Positions 10,871 through 21,930 of a DNA stretch of 64,000 nt are shown here, in pieces (position 1 is the first letter of the stretch; each line of letters begins with the position of its first letter). The notes under the pieces were generated by a model. The model saw only the letters and a list, made by a program, of their open reading frames with translations. It was not told the DNA's origin and searched no databases. Made by a program: the position numbers and the translations under genes. This DNA comes from Macrothele yani (Eukaryota > Arthropoda > Arachnida > Araneae > Macrothelidae), in assembly GCA_039090855.1 (NCBI GenBank), contig CM077011.1, positions 28,549,001 to 28,613,000 of the forward strand, read 5' to 3'.

Positions 10871-11530
10871 GTCTTTGTACCGACCTGTTTTCTTCTCTTC
10901 TCTCTCTCTCTCTCTCCCTCATTTTCTGCACTAGCTGCCTTCCACCCTCTCACACTTTTATTTAACTTCTCTCTCTCTCTCTCTCTCTCTGCCTCTCTCT
11001 TTTCATTCGCTCAAAGTAAGAAGGATAGGAAACACACATCTTACTTTCCCTACCATCTCACCCTGCTACCCTGTCCCATGCTCACCACTTTTATGTCCCC
11101 TTCTGTCGTTCTCTCTGCTCTATTGTTCTCTGCTTTTATTTTTTCACCTACGTTTACTTTCTTCGTCTCAGTATTCTTTACATTTTCTCCTTGTCTCCCT
11201 GTTAATCTCTCTCCCCTTTTCAGTATACCTCTCATTTCCTCTCCTTCCTCCGTGTTCTCTCTCATCTTCATCTCTTCTCAAAAACTTGGCCTCCAGCTGG
11301 CATATGGCATCAGTAGTTTTTATAGTTTAATTTGCATTTTGACCTTTCAAATTGCTGACGTGCAGCATATCCTCTCCATCTCATCGTCTTACCTCTCTAA
11401 ATTATTTCCTCGCGCGTACTCTCTTTTCTCTCTGCGTCCCATATTTTCTTTTCTTTCTGCCCTCTCTCCATCTTATTTCGCTTACATTCTAGGCCTTCCA
11501 CCAAAGATCAGTCATATACCTTTTTAGCAT
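10871..11530. repeat. Polypyrimidine (CT-rich) tract
   Basis: Dense T/C sequence with pure (CT)n runs at about 10898-10916 and 10970-10998, followed by ~450 bp of biased 'tctcctt' sequence. Open frames on both strands result from this bias and have Ser/Phe/Leu-rich low-complexity translations, so none is called. Confidence 0.85.
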
Positions 11531-12060
11531 AAGTTGCATTTTAACATATTTCTTTCGTTTATAACTATTAGCTTAAGTTGCATTTTAACATTTTATGCTT
11601 TGAAGGACCATAATGTTTCTGTATTTCATCATAATTGGTTACAGGCCATCTATGGCTGTTAGGCTGAGTTGAACGATTGGGCTACTTCGGATATCAGCGC
11701 TGTAAATGTCCTGTGTGTTATGCAACCTAAAAAAAATAAGTTGATAACCATTTGCGTTGTCTCATGCCTAAATATAAAATCTTCTCTGAGTATAAACTGA
11801 CGAAAGTTTTGCATATTATTACAATTTTGAACATTCTTTGATGTAGCCAAATTATGTCTTAATCTTTCACAGGTATCCAGAAATCAGCTCTCAACAAGAG
11901 AGTAATGTTATTCCCTGCCCCATACATATATTTGTGACTTTCTGTTTGTGTCTTATTTCCAAAGATTTTTTTTTTCTTTCTCCTCATAATTTTTATAAAT
12001 AGCTCTAACTATGACTTCTCTCCTCTTCCATGTCATTATTCTCACTACACATTTTACGAA
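11531..12060. other. No gene recognised
   Basis: AT-rich sequence. The only structure is a short direct repeat, 'aagttgcattttaacat', at about 11531 and 11575. Confidence 0.5.
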
Positions 12061-12063
12061 AGA

Positions 12064-12720
12064 ACGCTCAAGGTCCCCGTTCGTTAGTAGAAAAGAAAAC
12101 CTTTCTTTAGAAATAAATAGCATGCTTATTCTTTTAAATAGTTCCCATCATTATCTATGACATGTTTCCACCTCTCTGGTAGTAACTGAATTCCCGTTCT
12201 GTAGAACTCCTCCGTTTTGGAGACAAAAAACTCTTGTGATGCAGTTTTGACATCTTCAACTTCATCGCGGGTTTTCCCAGCGAAGTTATTCTAAAGAGAT
12301 CGGAAAAGGTGGTAGTCCATAGGTGCAAGGTCTGGGGAATACGGGGGTGAGGTAACACTTCCCATCCAATGTCCAGTAATTTTCCCTGAGTGGCTAAATC
12401 TGTATGAGGTCTTGCATTGTCATATTGGAAGATGACCCCATTGCGATTAACCAGTATGGACTCTTAGATTTCAATTTTTCTTTCAGTCTTTCCAAATGTT
12501 GGCAGTACAGGTCAGTATTCATTGTTTGGTTAGGTGCAAGCATCTCACAGTGGATGACCCCCATGATATCCCACCATGCACTTAACACGATCTTTTTCGA
12601 ATGCGATCTTCCTCTTGAAGTCGATGTAGCAGACTCTCCAACTCGGCATACAGTCCTTTGATGCTTTAAATTTCTGTAGAGGACCCCCTTTCCATCACCC
12701 GTAAATAATCATTTCAAAGG
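12064..12720 (-). pseudogene. Mariner transposase, C-terminal half
   Basis: Read on the minus strand: 'MPSWRVCYIDF', then 'WWDIMGVIHCEML', the second catalytic Asp in 'FQYDNARPHTDLAT' (near 12425), 'GWEVLPHP', and the third-Asp region 'MDYHLFRSL' (near 12310). The end is 'RWKHVIDNDGNYFKE' near 12140. At least two frameshifts are needed to link these. The N-terminal half is absent; a SINE (12757-12856) lies just beyond the break. Mariner transposases are ~345-residue DD34D enzymes. Confidence 0.82.
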
Positions 12721-12756
12721 AAGGTTCATTTTTGTGACGCGCAAACAAAGCAAGTA

Positions 12757-12856
12757 TAACGAAGTAAATTTTTCTGTCATTTTTGTCCACGCCGGGCATC
12801 GAACCTGGGTCTCCTCATTCCGGAATAAGTCGCTCTTCCAACTGAGCTACGCGGAC
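12757..12856 (-). mobile_element. tRNA-derived SINE, family 2 (copy a)
   Basis: On the minus strand a 73-nt tRNA-like head (12784-12856) starts GTCCGCGTAGCTCAGTTGG (A box). It has the B box 'GGTTCGATGCC' and ends CGTGGACA, so the acceptor stem still pairs. The anticodon arm is not a clean 5+7+5 structure, which argues against a functional tRNA. The short tail 'aaatgacagaaaaatttact' is shared with the copy at 15579-15678. Confidence 0.8.
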
Positions 12857-12954
12857 GTATGCTCTCGCTGCTATCTGCCTTTATCTCATGTGCGTCCTGC
12901 TGTGCAGGCACGTCACAACTTTTAATTTTAAGTAGAAGTCTTTTCTTTCCCTTT

Positions 12955-13198
12955 TTAGCACGTCTTTTGTAAAAAAAGATCGTGCGTATCCGTCTGTACC
13001 CACGATATCTCTGCAACTATTAGTCCGATTTGAAAAATTCTTTTTGCATTGGGAAGCTTGAAATATGCGAATGATGATCCTTTATTTCGTTTTTTTACGA
13101 TGTACAGTTTCGCCGCTAGAGGGCGTAAATGCAGTTGATGTCGAATTCAAAAATACGTTTTATTCCACATAATTGCTTCTAAACACCCGATTGAAAAA
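12955..13198 (+). repeat. Satellite-element fragment with its fixed hairpin end
   Basis: It begins 'tttttagcacgtcttttgta' followed by a complementary 'aaagatcgtgc', the same end as at 26338 and (reversed) at 54376. One monomer with 'cgccgctagagggcgtaa' at about 13103 follows. The array is truncated at 'gattgaaaaaa' (13198). Confidence 0.85.
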
Positions 13199-14856
13199 AG
13201 CACTCCTTTTATATCTCCTGATAAGCCATTGCCATGCCAATATTTTTTTTACGGAATTGAGGCTATCCTTTTTGAAATCCATTACGAATGCACACATAAA
13301 ACACGTAACTGCCCTTCTCGACTCCGCCTGGAGTACCAGTCGGCTTCTTCCAGTCGTCGAGAAGCCACCTTCTATGCTACCTGGGCGCCGGCCGCTCCAT
13401 GGTTTGCGATTGATTCTGGACTGCTACACCTATCAGAACCCTAGGACATTCTACACCTCCTTTGCTGAGTTCCGTGGCACCCTGGTGGCCCTCCTCCACT
13501 GTACGACTCGTGCAATCCATACTACCGTTGAATTGTGAATGCTAATGCCATCTCAGTGTATTTTCATGCTTACTCGTGTACATTACTTACTTTCACCCCG
13601 CCTGTATTATGTTGCTTTGGTGCCCTCGTTAAATAACTTGCACAATTGTGCACGCTGTGTTTTTATCTCATGTATGTAATGTTTTACCTTCACGGCGGTG
13701 TTTGTGCTGTTCTTTTTCTAATTGTGTACTATTGTTTCGCCTGTGTTATCCTGTAAATCATGCCCAGCCAATGTCATGTGACACGATGTGTTTCTCTTTG
13801 TCACTTCTGCAATTTTTTATTCAATAAGCTTTGCTTGCAGCATTTGTTATTCATCCCCATTGTCATTGCAGTGTATATACCATCATGTTTTTAACAGTTT
13901 TGTATTATTTCCCAGTGAGACGCCCAATACTGTACGTCTCCCTCTTATGTTTTCTTATGATAAATTAGAATAAAGCGATTTTGAAACCTTAGTTGGAGTT
14001 TATTGGCGCAAAGGCCTCAATGAGCGAAAGAGCGCTATGCCAAACGGTGTACATGAGGAACAAACGCAGCATCGAAACTATAACAAGAGATAAGATACGA
14101 AACATAAACATGACGAGAAACGATGTGAATGGCCGACAATCAAACAACGGACTGCACAAAACGAAAAACACCACACGTAACTGACATGTGGCAGTGTTTC
14201 TAAGGGCGTTTTCCGATTTATACGAAAATATGGAACATAAGTAACAATTAAGTATTGTTGCGTAAAAAAGCAAAACTTCTTAAATTATGTACTCTTGAAT
14301 ATAAAAAACACATTTAACATTATACCACAATATTTTATACGTAATAAAAAGTCCTGGCAAAGAACATCTTTTAGTTCAATGTATTCTGAAGGATGCATAG
14401 GTATGTGCAAACGATTGTAATACAAAACTCCTTATCCTCATTGGTGTAAAAATTTTCATTCGTTGAACTGATGTTTCTTTCACATTTGCTATGGCTGTGA
14501 AAAGAGGCCTCTTAAGTCATCTGGAGTAGCTGCTTTTCTGTCAAACAGTTTTCATGAACTAAAACCGCGGAACTTCTTTCAATTTTACTTTATTTACTGA
14601 AAATAAAAAAAGTGATTTTCCTTCAAATCTACCGTCAGAATTCTCAGCGATTTCCTTAAACAGCTCAGCCAAATTTTTTTTAAATATGCGGGGGTTGCGG
14701 GGGGGGCGTACTCCCCTGTGCAGCGCCACCATTGTTTCGGCAGATAGCGCAGTTCTACCCGAGTCTATATTTCATTTGGACGACCCAAATATATGAAATT
14801 TCTGTCCCAGAAAGGAGAAACGTATTTTAAGCACATGGACCATTAAATTTGTCTCA
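13199..14856. other. Unassigned; possible transcript-like or LTR-like segment
   Basis: The first 35 bp ('cactccttttatatctcctg...') recur at 15212-15246. The stretch 13300-13985 is less AT-rich and ends with 'aataaagcgattttgaaacc', a polyadenylation-like signal. I could not pair terminal repeats or recognise a protein. 14000-14856 shows nothing identifiable. Confidence 0.4.
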
Positions 14857-15082
14857 GCCGCCCCGGTGGCGCAGTGGTCTAAGCGATGGCCTCTGATCAT
14901 TCGCCCGAACGGGGTCCGGGTTCGAAATCCGGTGAGGCATGGACATTGTGTTCGTCTTACGGCACTGGCTCTCTCCCTTCCCTGGAACCAGTGACCCTAA
15001 ATTAGGGACGGGCGACTGTTTATAGCCCATTGAGTTGCTCACGGTGGTCGTTAAACCTCCAATCAAAAAAAAAAAAAAAAAA
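14857..15082 (+). mobile_element. tRNA-derived SINE, family 1 (copy b)
   Basis: It starts GCCGCCCCGGTGGCGCAGTG (A box) and has a B box 'GGTTCGAAATCC' and a core with 'aattagggacgggcgac'. It ends in an 18-A tail. TTGTCTCA flanks it at 14849-14856 and 15083-15090, a target duplication typical of LINE-mobilised SINEs. Confidence 0.92.
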
Positions 15083-15578
15083 TTGTCTCAAGCACATTGT
15101 TTGTTTTGTTCACATTGTGTTTCAGATTTGTTCACCTTTCCCGGTGCTTTGCATCAAGAACACACACACACACAAAATGTCCTGTCTTCTATTAAATTAA
15201 AAATTAATCAAGCACTCCTTTTATATCTCCTGATAAGCCATTGCAGTGACGAGGGTCGAAAGCCGTCTGTGCTTCCTGATAGAAGGTAGTGAGAGGTTAG
15301 TGAAACGATCTGGTGAATTACCGCGATCCTATGATGAAAATACCGGAAGAAATTCGAGTCTTAATTTCTACCGTTGAAATGTCTTTTACAAAGCGTTTGA
15401 TTATGTCCAAACTCTTAGCCTAGAAACATTGTAACGGATATTTTACATCTCAAGTCAATGGCGCACTGAGGATTGCTTTATGGGGTGGCCCAAAATATCG
15501 AAGATACAAATAAAAATTGTGACGTACCTGCCAGCAGGACGCACACGACATAAATGCAGATAGTAGTCAGAAAAAAAC

Positions 15579-15678
15579 GTCCGCGTAGCTCAGTTGGTAG
15601 AGTGACTTATTCCGGAATGAGGGGATCCGGGTTCGAATCCTGGCGTGGACAGAAATGACGGAGAAATTTACTTCGTTA
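15579..15678 (+). mobile_element. tRNA-derived SINE, family 2 (copy b)
   Basis: The tRNA-like head 15579-15651 (GTCCGCGTAGCTCAGTTGG...GGTTCGAATCC...GCGTGGACA) plus the tail 'gaaatgacggagaaatttac' match the inverse copy at 12757-12856. Head and tail together are ~100 bp, which is short for a SINE. Confidence 0.8.
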
Positions 15679-16198
15679 GAAAATATACAATAGAAAACAT
15701 CTTCCAAAATATTGGGAAGCGATAAAAATACTTCAGCCATATTAAAGTGTCTATCGAATTATTCGTAAAATATGCGTTTAGAAACACATACAAATATGTT
15801 TAAAAATGAGCAGGCAGTAACAAAGGACGAGTGATACCCCATGGGGAGGGCCCGGGCCTTTGGGCCTCTCACACTGAATTTGCATTTGGTGACAAAGTCT
15901 CCATATATATATATAATAGAAATTATCCACATTATAACAAAAACCAGTTAAGACATCCTCACGAAGCTGTTGTCACAAAAACTACCACTCACTATATTAA
16001 AACAAAACACAAACACTATTCAGTGCAGAGATAAATCTCACAACTGACAACTTTTAATCTTATAGAGAGATGAAAATGAAGTCAAGTGAAAGTTCAGACA
16101 TGTTTTGCTGCCCTTTGAGCCTTTTTAGTCGACATTCCTCTCCTAAGTGTTTACCAGATTCATGCTCAGACTTGTTACACAGTAAGTTTGAGTAGCAA
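15679..16198. other. No gene recognised
   Basis: Apart from an (AT)n patch at about 15901-15914, nothing identifiable is seen. Confidence 0.5.
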
Positions 16199-16394
16199 TA
16201 CGAGGTGTGATCCAAAAGTATCCAGACTGGTTGCATAAGTTTGGAATCGTGCGACGCAGCTAATAGCGGTTTGTCACAGGTAGACCTTGGAACCTATTAC
16301 GCATGTGCTGTAAGTCACGTTTATCCGGCTCGTCTGGGTTTTTTTACAGTAGTGCTTTGTTCTTACGTGCGCAAAGCTGTTCGTCGCATTTGTC

Positions 16395-17415
16395 ATGTCG
16401 GAAAACATTTATCAACGAATTGGCATCAGATTTTGTCAAAAACTTGGCGAAACTTGCAAAGACACATACTTAAAGTTACAGAAAGTCTATAGGGAAGATT
16501 GTATGAGACGTGCACAAGTTTATGAGGGATATAAACGTTAGTGATGAACGGTCTGGGTAGACCGCAATCAGAAAAAGTGAAAACAATGTCGCACTTGTGC
16601 GCACAGCTATGCGGGAAAATTGCCGAGTCACTATTCGTGAGTTATCTGAAGACTTTAACGTTAGTTTCGGTTCATTTTTGTCGATCCTTAAGGAGGATTT
16701 GGGCATGAGACGCGTCTCAGCCAAATTTGTGCCGAAATTGCTGTCAGCCGAGCAAAAACAAGCCCGTGTTTCGGCTGTTAGTGACCTGCGTGAGTGCATC
16801 AAAAACGGAAACTTTTTAAAACTATCATAGCTGGTGATAAATCGTGGCTGTATGGGTATGAATCCCGAAATTAAGGCCCAGTCCTCACAGTGGAAGACCC
16901 CAAACTCTTCCTAGCCCAATCATGACAGAGCCACAGCAATGTTAAGACGATGCTGACTGTTTTTATCAATCGTGAGGGAATTCTGCATTATGAATACGCT
17001 CCATCAGGCCAGACAATCAACAAGGCGTACTACAGTCAAGTTTTACTGTGTTTGAGGGACGCAGTTCGTCGCATAACGCCGGCACTGCATGTGAGTGGCA
17101 AGAAGCAATATCCCAATGATAAAGCGCCTGTCCAGGCATCGCAACTTGTGCAGGAGTTTCTTTCTGAGAACCGCTTTGCACAAGTGCGACAGCAACCCTA
17201 TTGGCCAGATCTCGCTCCCCGCGACTTTTTCTCTTCTCCAAAATAAAGTGCCACTTGAAATGAAAAAGATCTCAAGACATTGAGGAGATACAACAAACTG
17301 GGACGAAGCAGCTGTTCGTTATTTCAGAAGATGCTTCAAAAAATGCTTCGAGCAGTGGAAACAGCGTTGGGATAAGTGTGTGGCTTCGGAAGAGGACTAG
17401 TTCGAAGGTGATTAA
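16395..17415 (+). pseudogene. Mariner (SETMAR-like) transposase remnant
   Basis: It starts 'MSENIYQRIGIRFCQKLGET' at 16395. The second helix-turn-helix and linker are read at 16597-16828 ('RVTIRELSEDFNVSFGSFL', 'MRRVSAKFVPKLLSAEQKQA'). The first catalytic motif is changed to 'AGDKSWLYGY' (Glu to Lys after the Asp) near 16832. 'GQTINKAYYSQVLLCLRDAV' is read near 17005, and 'PYWPDLAPRDFF' holds the third Asp near 17210. The family end 'DKCVASEED-FEGD' has an in-frame TAG where Tyr is expected, with TAA at 17413-17415. The second Asp motif is badly altered. Frames switch near 16590, 16830, 16945, 17090 and 17240. Confidence 0.85.
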
Positions 17416-17648
17416 CCATTAACAACCCAGGTCCGGTCTCCCGGACCAAATGGAAACAAACTGTTTCTCTCTAGCCTACTTCCAGGAAAGGTTTGAGTCC
17501 GCGCGCATGTGCAGTTGCCCCTCCCTCCCTCTCTAAAACATAAAAAGTTAACATGAATTAAACGATAAAAATATGGCGGTCTAAGAGACCAGACGTGGGT
17601 CGATATGTGACAAACATAAGACCTGGGCAGTTGAAACTTAAAGGTTAA
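17412..17648. mobile_element. piggyBac-like MITE with TTAA target duplication
   Basis: TTAA occurs at 17412-17415 and 17645-17648. Just inside are 'CCATTAACAACCCAGGTC' and, on the other strand, 'CCTTTAAGTTTCAACTGCCC', both leading to CCCAGGTC. Removing 17416-17648 rejoins ordinary mariner 3' sequence. It contains a GGTCCGGTCTCCCGGACC near-palindrome (17430-17447). It has no coding capacity. Confidence 0.75.
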
Positions 17649-17961
17649 GTTTCAAATCTGTACTTTATTTTCAATAAATCCAGTGTGGATGCTCTTTGAT
17701 CACACCTGGTATTAACTTATAGTCAATGGGACAGAATAAACAACTTATACATATCTTAAAAATACGTTTCCGTCCTTTACTTATTGTTTCGGTAATAAGT
17801 TTTTGCAAGTCAGATTATAGCTTTTGTTATAGCAACAAACACTCTCCTGCACACTAAATTAGAACACAATCTCACCAACGTTTCATCCTCAAGGTCGGCA
17901 ATCCGATGACTTCTTTTTCATCCGCTTTCTTTCGTCTGATGCAAAGTCGGGAACAGATATA

Positions 17962-19200
17962 CATTATATTGACAAAAGTCATCATACATTCCTTCAAAAG
18001 CAAATGAACGAATCCGCTGCGTTGTTAAGATGCGCGGTACAGCTGCAAACGGTATAAAAACAAGCCTGCAGCTGATCGCGATCATATCTCACTGTGAGGT
18101 TGAGTGAAAACGTCTCTGCGGGAGAGAACTAACTTTGAGAAAGGAAAGTTTTTTGGGTGTTAGTGGGTTGTTCATAAGAGAAACCGACAGGCGTTTAAAT
18201 ACACCCAAGTCAACTGTTTTGGATATACTGAATAAGTGGAAGACACATGGCGTGCCTGAAACAGCAAAGCGTACCGGCAGACCAAAGATAATCGGTGATA
18301 GAGGACGTCGAAGCCTCAGGAGAGTCGTTACAGCTAATCGACGGAGTACTGCACAAGACCTCAGTGTACAGGTGAGTAAAAATGCTGGAACCTCGGTATG
18401 TACAAGTACCATTAGCAGAGAACTTCATTCCATGGGTTACCGTGGTCGTGCTGCTGCTCATAAGACTTTTATCTCCACTCGGAATGCTAATCGTCGTTTA
18501 GCATGGTGTAGAGAACATTTATCGTGGACCGTAGATCAATGGAAACGGGTCCTATGGACTGATGAATCCAGATACACGATCCATGAGTCTGATGGCCGTG
18601 TGTGGGTATGGCGGCAGACTGGGGAACGTTATTAACCACAGTGTACTGTTCCTACGGTGAAGTTTGGAGCTGGCAGTGTACTCGTGCGGGGATGTATTTC
18701 GTGATATGGTCCCGACCCATTGTTTATCGTGGACAAACCTGTTAACCAGCATGTCTACCTCGATATTCAGGACAATTATGCCCTACCAACTCGGTGGCAA
18801 TAACTATGGAACCGAGCCTTGTTGGTACCTGCAGGATAATGCACCGAGCCTTAAAGCAAGGACTGTTATGACGTGGTTTGACGATAATTCCGTATCGTGT
18901 GTGGACTGGCCAGCACAGAGCCCTGATCTTAACCCCATAGAGCACCTATGGGATGAATTAGAGCGCCAGATAAGAGGTTTGGAACCAAGGTCTACGACTA
19001 AGCAACAGTTAGCGGGAGTATTATGTACTGAATGGAAACGCATACCTATCGCTGTGTTCCAAAACCTTGTCGAAAGCATGTCTCGTATGGTCAGTGCATG
19101 CATTAAGGCCAAAGGTGGACCGACACCGTACTAATGTATGTCAATAAATGCTATGTTGTGTTTCTCTTCTAGGTGTCCGGTGACTTTCGTCAATATAGTG
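17962..19200 (+). mobile_element. Complete Tc1-like element
   Basis: Ends 'CATTATATTGACAAAAGTCA' at 17962 and, inverted, 'CACTATATTGACGAAAGTCA' at 19200 are flanked by TA (17960-17961, 19201-19202). The length is 1239 bp. A second, 5'-truncated copy of the same family is at 61141-62165. Confidence 0.9.
18110..19134 (+). pseudogene. Tc1 transposase with four lesions
   Basis: The likely start codon is now ACG at 18110 ('-SLRERTNFEKGKF'), with a frameshift near 18150. A long frame 18135-18633 then carries the helix-turn-helix region ('TPKSTVLDILNKWKTHGVP') and the first Asp in 'LWTDESRYTI'. A TAA at about 18633 replaces the Leu codon seen in the 61-kb copy. A frameshift near 18795 follows. The final frame holds 'YLQDNAPS' (second Asp), 'SPDLNPIEHLW' (Glu) and the end 'RMVSACIKAKGGPTPY' at 19134. 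All DD34E residues are present, but the frame is broken. Confidence 0.88.
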
Positions 19201-19970
19201 TATAACCATTTCTTGTTCGGGTGCCTCCACCGAGATCGGAACATTTCTTTTTTCCCGCCGTAGGATCTATGCTAAAACGTTAAACTTGATAAATTATCTG
19301 TATGCATTTCTGTCGGATCAGATCAGCCATCATCTGCAGGATTTCAAGATTTGTGCAAAACAATGTAAAAAAACAAACTTTTTTTTGCATATCCCGATGT
19401 GTGACGTACTACAGAGATGAAGCAAGTGTTAATGCGGCAAACCTGAAGCGATACATTTCATATAAAAAAAAAATTAAGAGGGAGATGACGTACTACAGAG
19501 GTGAAGCACGTTTCAAGACGTCAAATCTGCAGTGATGCATTTCGTCGGTGTAGCTTAGTCGGTTGGAGCAACTTACCTCGGAGCGAGGCGACGCGAATTC
19601 CGTCAGCAACGAATTCCTGTTTTCACAAATGGTTTAAAAAAATGAATTTTGAGGAAGAATGTTCGCGTGCTAGGCAAGCATAATTTTTGAAATCAGAACA
19701 AAAATTATGCTTGCCTATTAGAGCGTCGAAATTAAAAAAAAAAAAAAAAAAAGGAGCAACAAATCTTAAATAAAAATGTTGTAAACCTGTGTAATCTGTG
19801 GTTGTGTTGCCTACTGCATTTTTTGTTTTCCATTAATAATGTTATTTGCCAACACCCAATATGAATTTCCGTGTCAACAAATTCTTGCAATAACTTAGTA
19901 CGGTGTGAAAGGTTCCTTACATCTCTTTGGATAGTATTTGCATTATGCCGAGAAAAGCCACCACGCTTAG
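19201..19970. other. Non-coding; tRNA-like remnant and a perfect hairpin
   Basis: A degenerate tRNA-like head may lie at 19544-19612 ('ggtgtagcttagtcgg' as A box, 'gcgaattcc' as a poor B box). A perfect hairpin is at 19671-19717. No gene is seen. This is the upstream flank of the first recognised channel exon. Confidence 0.45.
19671..19717. repeat. Perfect 19-bp hairpin
   Basis: 'taggcaagcataatttttg' (19671-19689), a 9-nt loop, then the exact reverse complement (19699-19717). It may be the core of a MITE, but no flanking duplication was found. Confidence 0.9.
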
Positions 19971-20153
19971 CTGGTGACTTTTAAATCTTTTCCAAGGAAA
20001 GCTGCTTCGCAGTTCGTTGGCCTGGAACAGTGCAAGGTCAGTAAAACAACCTGCGACATCCGGCAGACCAAACGAACAGCAGGTTTACTTATCACAGGGA
20101 AAAGGGCCATCGAAACAGATTTTCGGCGATGTAATGAAAACTTAGCTCTTGAA

Positions 20154-20360
20154 ATGCCTGATGTAAATACATGCCCCACGAGTTCTGAAAATGATAATAT
20201 TAATTCAAATACCAATGAAGGATTTTCTGATTCTCAACTTTCTTTTGCTCTCCTTGAACAGAGGGTTAGTTACGTGGAAGAAGATCTCGCCGAGGATGAA
20301 AAGACGTTCCTGTGGCTCGTAAAGGTCGGTGACATTGATGGAATTAAGGCTCTTCTTGAG
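20154..20360 (+). CDS. TRPC-type channel, N-terminal coding exon (exon 1 seen)
   Basis: First recognised exon of a short transient receptor potential channel, a tetrameric Ca2+/cation channel of the plasma membrane with an ankyrin-repeat N-terminus in the cytoplasm. The frame is open from 19971. The first in-frame ATG is at 20154, giving 69 residues from 'MPDVNTCPTSSEND'. Acidic, Ser/Asn-rich sequence precedes 'DEKTFLWLVKVGDIDGIKAL', the first ankyrin helices, which resemble 'EKxFLxAxExGDxxxVxxLL' of TRPCs. The exon ends at GAG|GTAAGT (donor 20361), phase 0. The next exon is 11.5 kb away. The 5' limit is uncertain: an acceptor between 19971 and 20154 cannot be excluded. Confidence 0.72.
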
Positions 20361-20699
20361 GTAAGTGCTTTTCACTTGAATTCTTCAACAAATATTGTAG
20401 CTAACATAATCTTGCGTAACGAAGCGAAGTGAGAATACTGATTAGGTATCCTTTTTCATGGTTAATTATGCCGCACAAAATGACTGTAGACAAAATTACC
20501 AAGAACTTGTCCTCGCTCTGTAACGTTCGAATGCTCATTGTGTGAATTGTACGAAAAAAACAGCATTTATTCCTGTAATTTTTCAAGGCTTTGCTCTTTA
20601 TTTCTTGCTATTTGAAGCTTTGCCTTGGCTTATTTTTTTTTAATTTATAAACAAAACAGGAAATTTAGGGAATTCATTTTGTAATAACCATTTTTGTTT

Positions 20700-21930
20700 T
20701 CGGGAAGTGGAGAAGGTAGGACTACCTACATTCATAGCACGACTTTTGAAAAAGAAAGTGTTGGGTAGTATTGTTATAGGGCTTTTCACCGAGCTTTTGG
20801 GGTGGGGAGGGGGAAGGAGGATGACCACCATTCATAGTACGACTTTTGAAAAAGAAAGTGGTGGCTACTGCATGGTATCTACTACAGTATTGTTACAGGG
20901 CTTTTCACCGAGTTTTTTTTTCTCGGGAAGGGAGGAAGGTAGGACGACCTACATTCATAGCACAGCTTTTGAAAAAGAAAGTGTTCTTCGATGGCCGATA
21001 GTATTGTTACGGGGTTTTTTTTACCGAGTTTTTTTTTCGCGAACGGGGAAGGAAGGATAACCTCCATTCATAGCACAACTTTTGAAAAAGAAAGTTTTTA
21101 CAAGTATTGTTACAAGGCTTTTCACCGAGTTTTTTTTTTTTTTTCGGGAAGGACGAAAAGAGGACGACCACTATTCATAGCACGATTTTTGAAAAAGAAA
21201 GTGTTGGCTGATAGTATTGTTAAAGGCTTTTTCACCGAGTTTTTTTCCCAGAAATTGAGAAAGGAGGACGATCACCATTCATACCACCACTTTTAAAAAA
21301 GAAAGTGTTGGCTAATAATATTGTTATAGGGCTTTTCACAGATTTTGTTCCGGGAACAGGAAAGGAAGGACGACCAGTCTTCATAGCACGACTTTTGAAA
21401 AGAAAATTTTGGCTGATATTATTGTTACAGAGCTTTCCACCGATAATTTTTCTTTTGGGAGAGGGGGAAGGGAAGACGACCTCCATTCGTAGCACGACCT
21501 TTGAAAAAGAAAGCGTTGGCTGATAGTATTGTTACCTGGCTTTCTACAGAGTTTTTTCTCGGGAAGGGGAGAAGGGAGAACGTCCCTCCATTCATAGCAC
21601 GACTAAAAAGAACTCGGTGAAAATCCCTGTAACAGTGCTATTGTTACAGGGCTTTTCACCGAGTATTGTTGATAGTATTGTTACAGGGCTTTTCACCGGG
21701 CTTTTTTTCGGGAAGTGGGAAGGGAGAACGACAACCATTCATGGCACGACTTTAAAAAAAAAGTGTTGGCTGATAGTATTGTTACATGGCTTTTCACAGA
21801 GGTTTTTTTTCCAGGAGGGGAGAAGGGAGGACGACCTCCATTCATAGCACCATTTTTGAAAAAGAAAGTGCTGGCTGATAATATTGTTACAGGGCTGTTC
21901 ACTGAGTTTGATAAAGTGCGCTGCTTTAAG
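20700..21930 (+). repeat. Minisatellite, ~11 units of ~105 bp, in intron 1
   Basis: The unit contains 'attcatagcacgacttttga', 'aaagaaagtgttggctgata', 'gtattgttacagggcttttc' and 'accgagttttttt'. The 'ttcatagcac' landmark recurs near 20731, 20833, 20953, 21068, 21174, 21280, 21380, 21486, 21591, 21739 and 21841. Units vary by small indels in the T and G runs. Open frames through it are repeat artefacts. Confidence 0.92.

Larger units (their letters stand above)
16201..17709 (+). mobile_element. Mariner-family element carrying a TTAA-flanked MITE
   Basis: Inverted ends start CGAGGTGTGATCC (16201) and, on the other strand, CCAGGTGTGATC (17709). Both are flanked by TA (16199-16200 and 17710-17711). 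About 20 of the first 30 bases match. A decayed transposase fills 16395-17415, and a 237-bp MITE lies immediately after its stop codon. Confidence 0.88.

Noticed and set aside
11078..11527. 149-residue open frame on the plus strand
   Set aside because: It lies wholly in the polypyrimidine tract and encodes Ser/Phe/Leu low-complexity sequence; the opposite strand is open as well.
13300..13985. Possible solo LTR or 3' UTR
   Set aside because: A polyadenylation-like signal is present, but I found neither TG...CA limits nor a target duplication nor a protein.
15579..15651. Possible functional tRNA gene
   Set aside because: The acceptor and T arms pair, but the anticodon arm does not form a clean stem-loop and the unit recurs with a common tail, so it is a SINE head.
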